NCBI RefSeq assembly: GCF_000308875.1
Contig: NZ_BAGL01000027.1
Span: 62,001 to 126,000 of the forward strand
From: Nocardia transvalensis NBRC 15921
Lineage (GTDB): Bacteria > Actinomycetota > Actinomycetes > Mycobacteriales > Mycobacteriaceae
Reading direction: 5' to 3'
DNA: 64,000 nt
Of the stretch, positions 26,899-35,031 are shown in pieces. The notes under the pieces are model-generated. The model saw nothing but the letters and a program-made list of their open reading frames with translations. It was not told the origin of the DNA and searched no databases. The position numbers and the translations under genes are program-made. Position 1 is the stretch's first letter. Each line of letters begins with the position of its first letter.

Positions 26899-27620
26899 TG
26901 GCGACCGCAGTGCCGACCGCACCGGCCGCCCGTGTCGCGGAACAGGATTGGGCCGCGCTGGCGGGCGAACTCGACGAGCACGGGCACGCGCTGACCGGCC
27001 CGCTGCTCACCGATGCCGAATGCCGTTCGGTCGCGGCCCTGTACGACCGGGCCGAACGGTTCCGCAGCACGATCCACATGGCACGCCACCGGTTCGGCTC
27101 GGGCGAGTACCGCTACTTCACCCACGACCTGCCGGACCTGGTCCGCGAGCTGCGGGCGGCCTTCTATCCGAAACTGCTTCCGATAGCGCGTGATTGGGCG
27201 AGCAGGCTCGGCCGCCCGGGCTCGTGGCCGGCCGATCTCGACGACTGGATCGCCCAGTGTCACCAGGCGGGCCAGGCCAAGTCGGCGCAGATCCTGCTGC
27301 GGTACGGCCCGGGCGACTGGAACGCGCTGCATCGGGATCTGTTCGGCGACATGATATTTCCGCTCCAGGTCGTGATCGGCCTGGATGTGCCGGGTCACGA
27401 TTACACCGGCGGCGAATTCCTGATGGTCGAGCAGCGTCCGCGCGCCCAGTCCCGCGGTGCGGCGGTGACGCTGCCGCAGGGCCACGGCCTCGTCTTCACC
27501 ACCCGGGAGCGCCCGGTGCGCGGGGCGCGCGGCTGGTCGGCCGCGCCCATGCGGCACGGCGTGAGCGTTGTCCGGTCCGGACAGCGGCGCACGCTCGGCC
27601 TCGTCTTCCACGATGCGTAG
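26895..27620 (+). CDS. 2OG-Fe(II) oxygenase (Oxygenase-NA type, DNA alkylation damage)
   Basis: A 241-residue Fe(II)/2-oxoglutarate oxygenase of the PF09859-like group proposed to act on damaged nucleic acid. The iron-binding motif LHRDLFGD supplies His and Asp, and a later His (PMRHGVSVVRSGQRRTLGL) plus Arg complete the facial triad and the 2OG contact. GGEFLMVEQRPRAQSRG is a family hallmark. It overlaps ogt by four bases, and the Ada domain gene follows after five bases. Confidence 0.85.
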   Translation: MMATAVPTAPAARVAEQDWAALAGELDEHGHALTGPLLTDAECRSVAALYDRAERFRSTIHMARHRFGSGEYRYFTHDLPDLVRELRAAFYPKLLPIARDWASRLGRPGSWPADLDDWIAQCHQAGQAKSAQILLRYGPGDWNALHRDLFGDMIFPLQVVIGLDVPGHDYTGGEFLMVEQRPRAQSRGAAVTLPQGHGLVFTTRERPVRGARGWSAAPMRHGVSVVRSGQRRTLGLVFHDA

Positions 27621-27625
27621 CGCCC

Positions 27626-27889
27626 ATGGGCTACACACTCCTCGGCGCGGACGGAAAGCCTTATCGCAGTGAGGTTCCCGGCGCGCTGGGCGGCCACCGT
27701 CGTCTGCGTGTCTACGGCCGCCTGAACTGCCCGGCCGCCCTCCGCGCCCTCGCGCGCGGAGGTTACGCCGCCCATCGCGTCTTCTTCGCCGACGAGTCCA
27801 CCGCCGTCGCGGCGGGCTACCGCCCGTGCGCGGTGTGCCTGCGCGACCAGTACAGCGAGTGGAAGGAGGCGCGACGCCGGTCTCGCTGA
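27626..27889 (+). CDS. Free-standing Ada-type metal-binding domain protein
   Basis: An 87-residue protein corresponding to the zinc domain at the N-terminus of the Ada repair protein, which in Ada senses methylphosphotriesters. The signature GYRPCAVCL gives the CxxC pair and GRLNCP gives a third cysteine; the fourth ligand of classical Ada is not evident. It has no methyltransferase or AraC part. Its position after ogt and the oxygenase suggests a damage-recognition partner. Confidence 0.8.
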   Translation: MGYTLLGADGKPYRSEVPGALGGHRRLRVYGRLNCPAALRALARGGYAAHRVFFADESTAVAAGYRPCAVCLRDQYSEWKEARRRSR

Positions 27890-27892
27890 GAA

Positions 27893-27910
27893 ACGGCGTC
27901 CGGACGCCGT
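27893..27910. terminator. Perfect 18-base palindrome after the repair cassette
   Basis: ACGGCGTCCGGACGCCGT begins three bases after the Ada-domain stop and could end the transcript. The core GGCGTCCGGACGCC recurs exactly at 38208-38221 and with one change at 38172-38185. Confidence 0.45.
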
Positions 27911-27971
27911 GTGATCGCCCGCGTCGTGCGTGGTGCGGCGTCCGTGGTCGCTGCCGGGCCGCACCGCGCCG

Positions 27972-28343
27972 TCACTTGGGCACCGCGACATCGTGTCCGG
28001 CCGCCCGGAGCGCGTCGGTCGCCTCCTCCTGCTTCGCCTCGGGGACCAGCACCAGGTCGGCGTGGAAGGTGGAGGCGACGAAGACCGGAATCGACGCGTC
28101 GGCCAGCGGAACGACCAGCGCGGCCAGCATGCCGGGCTGGTCCAGGCCGTGCGCGCTCGCGCCGGCGTAGAACCCGATCCACACCTCGCCCCGCTCCCAC
28201 GGCGGCGCCTCGCGGACCATGGTCAGGCCCTCGGGGGCACGCACCAACGCGATCCATTCGTCATCCTCGGGAAATGTCGCGGCGGGCAGATGCTCCACCG
28301 CAAACCGCGAGGGAACCACGTGCAGACGCTGAGCCTTGGTCAT
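27972..28343 (-). CDS. ACT-domain protein
   Basis: A 123-residue protein with two ACT-like halves of the type found in CASTOR-related and bacterial small-ligand sensors. The halves are visible as EWIALVRAPEGLTMVREAPP and as IPVFVASTFHADLVLVPEAK. It probably binds an amino acid or another small ligand; the partner is unknown. The internal ATG at 28343 is chosen over an upstream one because the additional nine residues are atypical. Confidence 0.7.
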   Translation of the reverse strand: MTKAQRLHVVPSRFAVEHLPAATFPEDDEWIALVRAPEGLTMVREAPPWERGEVWIGFYAGASAHGLDQPGMLAALVVPLADASIPVFVASTFHADLVLVPEAKQEEATDALRAAGHDVAVPK

Positions 28344-28385
28344 CCGGCCATGGTATGCAGTGCCGCTCACCGTGCGGGCAGATCC

Positions 28386-28766
28386 TCAGCGGCGGGCGCG
28401 CGGGCGCCGCAGCACCGGGGCGGGGTGCGGCGCGAAGCGCCGGTGCAGGTACTGCAACGCCACCAGTAGGACGACGGCGACGCCCGCCGCCAGGTAGTCG
28501 CCGGTCACGACGCCGACCACCGCCAGGCTGCCGAAGATCGGTAGTTCCAGCAGTGAGCACCAGCCCAGCAGGCGCAGCCTGGTGGAGTGCGAATCCAGCC
28601 AGGCCAGACCGTCGTCGACGATGTCCTCGGCGGTCGAGTATTCGACCATTCCGTCGCCGACCTGGACGAACCTGTGCACGGCCTGGTCGCGGGTGATCCT
28701 GCCGAGCCATGCGTCGTCGATCAGCCGTTTACCTTCGACGGCGACTTCCGTGATGACCGCTTCCAT
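28386..28766 (-). CDS. Hypothetical membrane protein
   Basis: A 126-residue protein with a soluble helical N-terminal half and two adjacent hydrophobic segments (about residues 65-105), ending in a basic tail. I do not recognise the family. The ribosome-binding site AAAGGGA precedes the ATG at 28766. Confidence 0.6.
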   Translation of the reverse strand: MEAVITEVAVEGKRLIDDAWLGRITRDQAVHRFVQVGDGMVEYSTAEDIVDDGLAWLDSHSTRLRLLGWCSLLELPIFGSLAVVGVVTGDYLAAGVAVVLLVALQYLHRRFAPHPAPVLRRPRARR

Positions 28767-28828
28767 GCTGCGGGTCCCTTTCGAGTCGGTCCCGCAGATT
28801 CTATGCGGCCACGCTGGCTAATGTGTCG

Positions 28829-29890
28829 CTAACTTGCCAATACCGTTAGGGCGCGGTCGATATCGTCGTCGGTGTTGTACAGGTGACAACTCAGCCGCAG
28901 CCGCCCGGCGCGCACCGAGCCCACGACGCCGGCCTCCCTCAGCCGCAGCAGCCGCTCCGGCGGGACCTCGATCGAGACGATCGCCGAATCCCCCTGCGGC
29001 AGGCCCAATCCGGCCCGCAGTCGATCGGCCAGCGCGAGATCGTGGCGATGGATCGCGTCGATTCCGATACCGGACACCAGTTCCAGCGCCAGCTGCTGGC
29101 CGGTCGAGGCCTCCCATACCGGCGACAGATCGAATCTGCTTGCGTCGCTTGCCAGTCGCAGCGGTCCGCCGTAGCAGGTCTCCCACGGGTTGTACCCGGC
29201 GTACCAGCCCGCCGCGAGCGGCCGCAGCAGCGCCAGCGCCTCGTCGGTGCCGGCGAGGAACGAGGTGCCCTTCGGCCCGAGCAGCCACTTGAAGCCGACG
29301 CTCACCACCCAGTCGGCGCCGAGGTCGCGCACCGGATACCACCCGGCCGCCTGACTGAGATCGAAAAGCACGCGCGCGCCGCAGGTCCGGGCCGCGGCGA
29401 CCACGGCCGCCGTATCGGCCACCGCGCCGTCCGCCGACTGCACCACCGACACCGCGACCAGATCGTCGCCCGGACGCAGCGCCTCGGCGAGTCCGGTCAA
29501 GGGGGCGGTACGCACCCGCAGATCGGGACGGGCCAGAAAGGGCCAGAGCACGGAGGTGAATTCGCCCTCGGGCACCACGACCGACGCACCCGCCGGCAGC
29601 GTGGCCGCGATCAGCGACACCAGCTGCGACACCTGCGTACCGACCGCGACCTGGCCGGGCGCGTACCCGGTCAGCTCGCCGAAGTACGCCCGGCAGCGGT
29701 CCACGACCTCGTCGAGCGACGGGCTCTCGAACGTGCCGTTCGCGCGCTGGGCTCCGGCGGTCGCGACGGCTTCCGCGACGGAGGTGGGCAGCAGGCCGTA
29801 GTTGGCGGTGTTGAGGAAGGTGACCGTCGGGGCGAAGAGGTCCCGGACGGACGCCGGCAGCGGATGCGCCGCCGAGATAGGTGCGGTCAT
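28829..29890 (-). CDS. Aminotransferase class V-fold protein (PLP enzyme)
   Basis: A 353-residue PLP-dependent enzyme of the class V / cysteine desulfurase-like fold. The start FLNTANYGLLP, the aspartate that contacts PLP in RVLFDLSQAAGWYPV, and the Schiff-base lysine in VSVGFKWLLGPKG (K following GF) are visible. It lacks the mobile cysteine loop of true desulfurases, so a kynureninase-, epimerase- or lyase-like role is more likely. The ATG at 29890 is preferred over 29932. Confidence 0.8.
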   Translation of the reverse strand: MTAPISAAHPLPASVRDLFAPTVTFLNTANYGLLPTSVAEAVATAGAQRANGTFESPSLDEVVDRCRAYFGELTGYAPGQVAVGTQVSQLVSLIAATLPAGASVVVPEGEFTSVLWPFLARPDLRVRTAPLTGLAEALRPGDDLVAVSVVQSADGAVADTAAVVAAARTCGARVLFDLSQAAGWYPVRDLGADWVVSVGFKWLLGPKGTSFLAGTDEALALLRPLAAGWYAGYNPWETCYGGPLRLASDASRFDLSPVWEASTGQQLALELVSGIGIDAIHRHDLALADRLRAGLGLPQGDSAIVSIEVPPERLLRLREAGVVGSVRAGRLRLSCHLYNTDDDIDRALTVLAS

Positions 29891-29932
29891 CGCCTCATCA
29901 TGGGAACGGGACGGATGACGGGCAAGAACCAC

Positions 29933-30136
29933 TCATCGTCTACTGGCCCGAAATCCGGAGGTTTCGATCGGTCCGGCGGCCGCCTCGTTGAATTGACTGG
30001 ACCCCGCCGACGCCACCACCGCGCCCTCGTCGACGACCAGCCAGCGCCCGCACACGCAGCGCAGATAGTGCACGGATCCGTGTGAGGAGACGAGGGCCGG
30101 GGACGGCCAGGAGCAGGAGGGGCATCTCGCGTTCAT
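29933..30136 (-). CDS. Small zinc-ribbon-like protein
   Basis: A 67-residue protein with two CxxC-type pairs (CPSC and CVCG) spaced about 20 residues apart, suggesting one bound zinc. The remainder is short and unstructured. It is divergent from the CGNR gene, with only 26 bases between the two starts, so shared regulation is likely. Confidence 0.5.
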   Translation of the reverse strand: MNARCPSCSWPSPALVSSHGSVHYLRCVCGRWLVVDEGAVVASAGSSQFNEAAAGPIETSGFRASRR

Positions 30137-30162
30137 ACGTCTCAGCGTGATGTAATGACCTA

Positions 30163-30660
30163 GTGCAGTTCAACCCTTACGGCGGCGTGGCCGCGGAACT
30201 CGCGGCCGTACTCGTCAACGCCGAGCGTGGCGCCGATCTGGTCCGCCTGCTCGACGAATTCGGCTACCGCCCGATCACCGCGCTGAACGACCGGCAGGAC
30301 GCCGCCCTGCGCCGCTGGATCCACCGGCTGGACGAGGTGTTCGCCGATCCGACGGTCGATCGGCTCAATGCCCTGCTGGCCGAAACCACAAGCCGCCCAT
30401 ACATTTCCACCCACGACGGCCGCGCGCCGCACCTGCACTACGCGTGGGAGGGCGACCCGATGGACGAGCGGGTGAAGGCCTATACGGCCGCCGGTCTGGC
30501 GACGCTGTTCTGCGAGGACCCCACTCGGATCGGCCGTTGCGCGCGGGAAGGCTGCCCGGCCGTCTTCATCGACACCTCACGCAACGGCCGTCGCCGCTTC
30601 TGCTCCACCCGCTGTTCCACCAGGGTGCACGTGGCCGAACACCGCAGGCGGACGGCCTGA
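30163..30660 (+). CDS. CGNR-type zinc finger protein
   Basis: A 165-residue protein with the ABATE-like N-terminal domain and a C-terminal zinc finger CAREGCPAVFID...FCSTRC. In the family the last cysteine pair is usually followed by GNR; here it reads CSTRV, a mild departure. Such proteins are probable stress-related transcription regulators. It starts with GTG very close to the divergent gene, and a leaderless transcript is plausible. Confidence 0.8.
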   Translation: MQFNPYGGVAAELAAVLVNAERGADLVRLLDEFGYRPITALNDRQDAALRRWIHRLDEVFADPTVDRLNALLAETTSRPYISTHDGRAPHLHYAWEGDPMDERVKAYTAAGLATLFCEDPTRIGRCAREGCPAVFIDTSRNGRRRFCSTRCSTRVHVAEHRRRTA

Positions 30661-30818
30661 TTCGGGCATATCGGACGGAATAGGAACGCCCCGGTGTGTG
30701 TTCCTGCCCACAGGTGGTCGGCGGTGGCCGGGTTCCACTGCTGGGAGTGTCTTGCCGACCTGGTCGGATAGGGTTCCGGAGGCTCCGGCGAGGTGTAGGG
30801 GCGGTGCGGATAATCCGC

Positions 30819-30868
30819 TTGCGGAGGTACCACCTCCGGTATGTATAGTTGGCTTCAGCAACTAGTTG
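30819..30868 (+). promoter_or_regulatory. MarR promoter-operator region
   Basis: TATAGT (30844-30849) is a good -10, and TTGCGG at 30819 a possible -35 with a long spacer. The 10-base perfect palindrome CAACTAGTTG (30859-30868) lies just after the expected start of transcription, and TAGTTG/CAACTA form another inverted pair at 30846-30864. A second inverted repeat GGAGGT-ACC-ACCTCC (30823-30837) overlaps the spacer. MarR proteins typically bind such TTG/CAA palindromes in their own promoter. Confidence 0.6.
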
Positions 30869-30911
30869 TAAGTGCTAAACAAATGTGTGCGGGGAAAAAG
30901 GAAGCCTGATC

Positions 30912-31412
30912 ATGGTCGTCACAGCCTGTGATCCCGGTGCCACAGCAGCCGAGAACGATGTCGCCGACCAGCTCGGCGCGCAGTTGGTCCGGCTCATGCG
31001 AGCGGTCGGAAGAACGAAGTCGCAGCTGGCCAAGCACGGCCCGGACGGGCTGGAGCGGCTGGCCTACGCGGTGCTGTTCTGCCTGGTCCACGACGGCCCA
31101 CAGCGAACCGGGAAGCTCGCCGAAATGCTACACGCCGAGACCTCCACCATCAGCCGGCAGACCAGGAGCCTGGTCGGGCACGGCCTGGTGGAACGCCGGG
31201 CCGACCCCGTGGACGGGCGGGCCTGCGTACTGGCGGCCACCTCCGAGGGTGAGCGCGTCTTCGAGGAGAACCGTCGCTTCCGCAACCACTGGCTGGCACA
31301 GGTGCTGGCCGACTGGCCCGAGCAGGACCGGGCGACGCTGACCGGACTGGTCGAGCGTCTCGTCACAGGTATCGAAAAGACCACAGCCACAGCCGATTCG
31401 AATAGGGCTTGA
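30912..31412 (+). CDS. MarR-family transcriptional regulator
   Basis: A 166-residue winged-helix regulator. The recognition helix region AEMLHAETSTISRQTRSLVGHGLVER and the wing with ADPVDGRACVLAAT are clear. It would repress itself and the exporter that begins three bases after its stop. The ATG at 30912 has an AAGGAAG site; the start at 30885 is less likely. Confidence 0.9.
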   Translation: MVVTACDPGATAAENDVADQLGAQLVRLMRAVGRTKSQLAKHGPDGLERLAYAVLFCLVHDGPQRTGKLAEMLHAETSTISRQTRSLVGHGLVERRADPVDGRACVLAATSEGERVFEENRRFRNHWLAQVLADWPEQDRATLTGLVERLVTGIEKTTATADSNRA

Positions 31413-31415
31413 TTG

Positions 31416-34022
31416 ATGACAACTTCGACCACCCAGGCACCGGCGGCGCAGCCGGAACTGGACGCCGGTGCGCGGACGGCACTGTCGCACCGGCAGATCA
31501 TGACGATTCTGTCGGGTCTGCTGCTGGGCATGTTCCTGGCCGCGCTCGACCAGAACATCGTGAGCGTGGCGATCGTGCGGATCGCCAACAGCCTCAACGG
31601 CTTCGACCAGCAGGCGTGGGCGACGACCGCCTACCTGATCACGGCGACCATCAGCACCCCGCTGTACGGCAAGCTGGCCGACATCTACGGCCGCAAGCCG
31701 TTCTATCTGATCGCGATCTTCCTGTTCGTGGTCGGCTCGGCGGCCTGTACGTTCGCCACCTCGATGTACATGCTCGCCGGTTTCCGCGCCTTCCAGGGCC
31801 TGGGCGCCGGTGGCCTGATGTCGTTGGCGCTCACCATCATCGGTGACATCGTGCCGCCGCGTGAGCGGGCGAAGTACCAGGGCTACTTCATGATGGTGTT
31901 CGGCACGTCGACCGTGCTGGGCCCGGTGCTGGGCGGCCTGTTCTCCGACTACGACACGCTGTGGGGCCTGGACGGCTGGCGCTGGGTGTTCCTGGTGAAC
32001 GTGCCGGTCGGCGTCATCGCCCTCGCGGTCGTCGCCAAGGTGCTCAACGTGCCGCATCAGCGGCAGAAACTCCGCGTCGACTGGTTCGGCGCCGTGGCGC
32101 TGTCCATCTGTGTCGTGCCCCTGCTGATCGTGGCCGAACAGGGCCGCAGCTGGGGCTGGGATTCGAGTAAGGCGCTGATCTGCTACGGCATCGGCGCGGT
32201 CGGCCTGGTGCTGTTCATCGTCGTCGAGTACCTGATGAAGGACGCCGCGCTGATCCCGTTGCGGCTGTTCAAGAACTCCACCTTCTCGGTGACCATCGTC
32301 GGCGGGTTCATCGTGGGTATCGCGATGTTCGGCGCGATCTCGATGGTGCCGCTGTATTTCCAGGTGGTGCGCGGATATTCGCCGACCGAGGCCGGTCTGC
32401 TGATGCTGCCGCTGGTGGCGGGCATCATGGTCGGCTCGATGGTCGCCGGTCAGGTCACCAAGCTCACCGGGCGCTACAAGATCCTGCCCGTGATCGGCAC
32501 GTTCATCATCACGGTCGGCGCGCTGCTCTACGCGCAGGTGCACTACGACAGCGTCCTGTGGCAGCCGCTGGTCTTCGGCGGCATCATCGGCCTGGGCCTG
32601 GGCTGCTGTATGCAGACACTGATCATCGCGGCGCAGAACGCCGGCCCGCGCACGGATATGGGTGTGTCGACGGCGTCGGCGACCTTCTTCCGGCAGATCG
32701 GCGGCACGCTGGGTGTGGCGGTGTTCCTGACCATCCTGTTCAACCTGCTGCCGCACAAGATCCTCGACGCGTTCGGCGGGCGGCTGCCGGCCGGATTCGA
32801 CACCGACAAGCTCAGCCAGATGCAGTCCGACACCGCGAGTATCGCGGCGCTGCCCGACCAGGTGCGCGAACCGATCCTGGTGGGCTTCACCAACTCGATG
32901 CACGGCGTGTTCTTCGTCGCGGCGGGTGTGGCGTTGCTGGCCTGCGTCGTGCTGATGTTCATGAAGGAGATTCCGTTGCAGGATCCGTCCACGGCCCAGC
33001 CGAAGCCCGAACCCGAATCCGTGGATGCCCAGCCGAGCGCGGCGAGCATGTCCGTGCCGGTCGCGGCCGGGCAGTCCCGGGCCGAGGCCGAGTGGGCCGA
33101 AGATCAAGTGTGGGAGAACGCCGCGCAGGTGTTCTCCGAGCCGGAGCCGGTGCTCGCCGCGGCGGGCGGTCGCCACTCGGCCACCAACGGCCATGCGGCG
33201 CAACGGGTATCGGCGGTCGCGTCGGCCCAGCCGGTCGCCTCGACGGGTGGCCGCGCGATCGGCGGGCGCATCCGCCGCGAGGACGGCAGCCCGGTAGCGG
33301 GTGCGGCCCTGACGCTGATCGACCAACGCGGACACCAGGTTTCGCGCGCGACCGGCGACGGCGGCGGCTCGTACACGATCGAACCGCCCACCCCCGGCAG
33401 CTATGTGCTGATCGTGTCGGCGACCGGCCACCAGCCCACCGCCGTGAACGTCTCCGTCGGCGGCAGCGGGCAGCGGCTGGATCTGACCCTCCAGGGTTCC
33501 GGCGAGCTGTCGGGCATCGTCCGCACGAGCGGGCGCGGCGAACCGATCTCCGGTGCGACGGTCACGGTGACCGATCTGCGCGGTGAGGTGGTCGGCGCGG
33601 CCGTCACCGCCGGCGACGGCGCCTACCTGTGCCACGGCGTGGTGGCGGGGACCTACACCCTGGTGGCGGTCGCCGAGCACATGCGGCCCACCGCGACCAC
33701 GCTGACGATCCCGGACAGCGGCAAGCTGCGGTTCGACGTCGACCTGTCGGCGATGGCGATGCTGTCCGGAGCGGTCCGCGCCGACGGCCGGCCGGTGCAC
33801 GACGCCCAGATCACCGTGCTCGACGCGAGCGGTGCGACCGTCGGCACCGCCCGCACCGACGAGGACGGACGCTACGCGGTGACCGATCTGCCCGAGGGCG
33901 ACTACACCGTCGTCGCCCGCGGCTATCCGCCGGTGACCGGCCGGGTGACCGTATCGGGCGGCGAACTCGACCACGACGTCCGGCTCGGCTACGACGTCGA
34001 CGAGCACGTGGAGCTGTCATGA
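31416..34022 (+). CDS. EmrB/QacA-type MFS exporter with C-terminal beta-sandwich repeats
   Basis: An 868-residue protein. Residues 1-530 form a 14-helix DHA2 drug:proton antiporter, with motif A (GKLADIYGRKPF), GTSTVLGPVLGG (motif C) and the loop PPRERAKYQG. After an acidic linker (about 530-605), three carboxypeptidase-regulatory-like (Cna-B-like) beta-sandwich repeats follow at about residues 610-694, 695-780 and 781-868. Each has the pattern G.(I/V)R..DG.PV.GA..T..D. Ordinary exporters of this class end at about 500 residues. The stop overlaps the YceI gene start, which begins with a fourth copy of the same domain. Confidence 0.9.
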   Translation: MTTSTTQAPAAQPELDAGARTALSHRQIMTILSGLLLGMFLAALDQNIVSVAIVRIANSLNGFDQQAWATTAYLITATISTPLYGKLADIYGRKPFYLIAIFLFVVGSAACTFATSMYMLAGFRAFQGLGAGGLMSLALTIIGDIVPPRERAKYQGYFMMVFGTSTVLGPVLGGLFSDYDTLWGLDGWRWVFLVNVPVGVIALAVVAKVLNVPHQRQKLRVDWFGAVALSICVVPLLIVAEQGRSWGWDSSKALICYGIGAVGLVLFIVVEYLMKDAALIPLRLFKNSTFSVTIVGGFIVGIAMFGAISMVPLYFQVVRGYSPTEAGLLMLPLVAGIMVGSMVAGQVTKLTGRYKILPVIGTFIITVGALLYAQVHYDSVLWQPLVFGGIIGLGLGCCMQTLIIAAQNAGPRTDMGVSTASATFFRQIGGTLGVAVFLTILFNLLPHKILDAFGGRLPAGFDTDKLSQMQSDTASIAALPDQVREPILVGFTNSMHGVFFVAAGVALLACVVLMFMKEIPLQDPSTAQPKPEPESVDAQPSAASMSVPVAAGQSRAEAEWAEDQVWENAAQVFSEPEPVLAAAGGRHSATNGHAAQRVSAVASAQPVASTGGRAIGGRIRREDGSPVAGAALTLIDQRGHQVSRATGDGGGSYTIEPPTPGSYVLIVSATGHQPTAVNVSVGGSGQRLDLTLQGSGELSGIVRTSGRGEPISGATVTVTDLRGEVVGAAVTAGDGAYLCHGVVAGTYTLVAVAEHMRPTATTLTIPDSGKLRFDVDLSAMAMLSGAVRADGRPVHDAQITVLDASGATVGTARTDEDGRYAVTDLPEGDYTVVARGYPPVTGRVTVSGGELDHDVRLGYDVDEHVELS

Positions 34023-34840
34023 GTGGACTGACCGCGCAGATTCGCACTGTCGACGGCTGGCCCGTGGCGGGTGCGGTCCTGACCGTCACCAGCCTCGAGG
34101 GGCGTCAGCTGGCCCGGGCGGTGGCCGATGAGACGGGGGCGGCCGCCACCGACCCCCTGCCCGCCGGCATGCACACCGCGGTGGTCACCGCGCCCGGCCA
34201 CAAGCCGGTCGCGCAGATCGCACGGGTGTCGTCGGCGGGCAGCGGGACGCTCGGCGACATCCGGCTGGATCCGGAGACGGATTCGGTGGAGACGCCGCCG
34301 GCCGGTCCCTGGACCATCGATCCGGTGCACTCGTCGGTCGTGGTCACCGCGCGCCACCTCGGCATCGCGAGTATCAAGGCCCGCTTCGCCGATGTCGGCG
34401 GGCGGCTGGACGTGGCCGAGAACTTCGAGCGCACAACGGGTTACGCCGAGATCAAGGCCGCCAGTATCGATACCGGCATCGGCATGCGCGACGACCATCT
34501 GCGCTCGGCGGAGTTCCTGGACGTCGAGGTGTACCCGGTGATCGGATTCCACAGCACCGGCCTGCGGCGCACCGGCGCCGACAGCTGGGTCATGACGGGC
34601 GAGCTGGACCTGCACGGTCAGCGCCGCCCGGTCGACCTGAACCTCACCTACGGCGGGTACGGGCCGGATCCGTGGGGCGGCGTCCGCGCCGCGTTCCACG
34701 CCGAAACCCTGTTGCGCCGTGACGATTTCGCCATCGACTACAACGCCGTGGTGCGGGCGGGCGTCGCGGCGGTCGGTACCACCGTGAAGATCGATCTCGA
34801 TATGGAGCTGGTGCAGGGGGACCGCCTGCCGGAGATGTAG
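34019..34840 (+). CDS. YceI-family lipid-binding protein with N-terminal beta-sandwich domain
   Basis: A 273-residue protein. Residues 1-85 are a carboxypeptidase-regulatory-like domain similar to the three at the end of the preceding exporter ([18 protein letters not shown]). Residues about 95-270 are a YceI lipocalin-like barrel with [35 protein letters not shown] and the strand VDLNLTYGG. YceI barrels bind polyisoprenoids or other long lipids. No signal peptide is seen, which is odd for a YceI protein but usual in actinobacteria. It overlaps the MFS gene in ATGA. Confidence 0.88.
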   Translation: MSGLTAQIRTVDGWPVAGAVLTVTSLEGRQLARAVADETGAAATDPLPAGMHTAVVTAPGHKPVAQIARVSSAGSGTLGDIRLDPETDSVETPPAGPWTIDPVHSSVVVTARHLGIASIKARFADVGGRLDVAENFERTTGYAEIKAASIDTGIGMRDDHLRSAEFLDVEVYPVIGFHSTGLRRTGADSWVMTGELDLHGQRRPVDLNLTYGGYGPDPWGGVRAAFHAETLLRRDDFAIDYNAVVRAGVAAVGTTVKIDLDMELVQGDRLPEM

Positions 34841-34898
34841 GTTCTGGGCCACCACGGCTCTCACCCGAGGCACGGTCTTCTCCGTTGCCCACGACGCG

Positions 34899-34929
34899 CG
34901 GCCGCGTCCCTCACCGAGGGGCGCGGCCG
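34899..34929 (+). terminator. Terminator after the MarR-MFS-YceI operon
   Basis: A 14-base-pair stem (34899-34912 with 34916-34929, one mismatch) with a three-base loop is followed by TTGTCGT. It sits 59 bases after the YceI stop. Confidence 0.65.
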
Positions 34930-34962
34930 TTGTCGTATCCGCGCAGGTGGGGAGATCTACCT

Positions 34963-34997
34963 ATTGAACGTGCCATTGTTTGTAGGTACATTGAACG
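34963..34997 (+). promoter_or_regulatory. Direct repeat ATTGAACG in the permease promoter region
   Basis: ATTGAACG occurs at 34963 and again at 34990, 27 bases apart, in a locally AT-rich stretch that also contains GATATATAG. The region lies 35-70 bases before the permease start codon and is the likely promoter and regulator-binding site. Confidence 0.4.
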
Positions 34998-35031
34998 ACG
35001 ATATATAGAAGCGCTGCGGGGAGGACTCACT

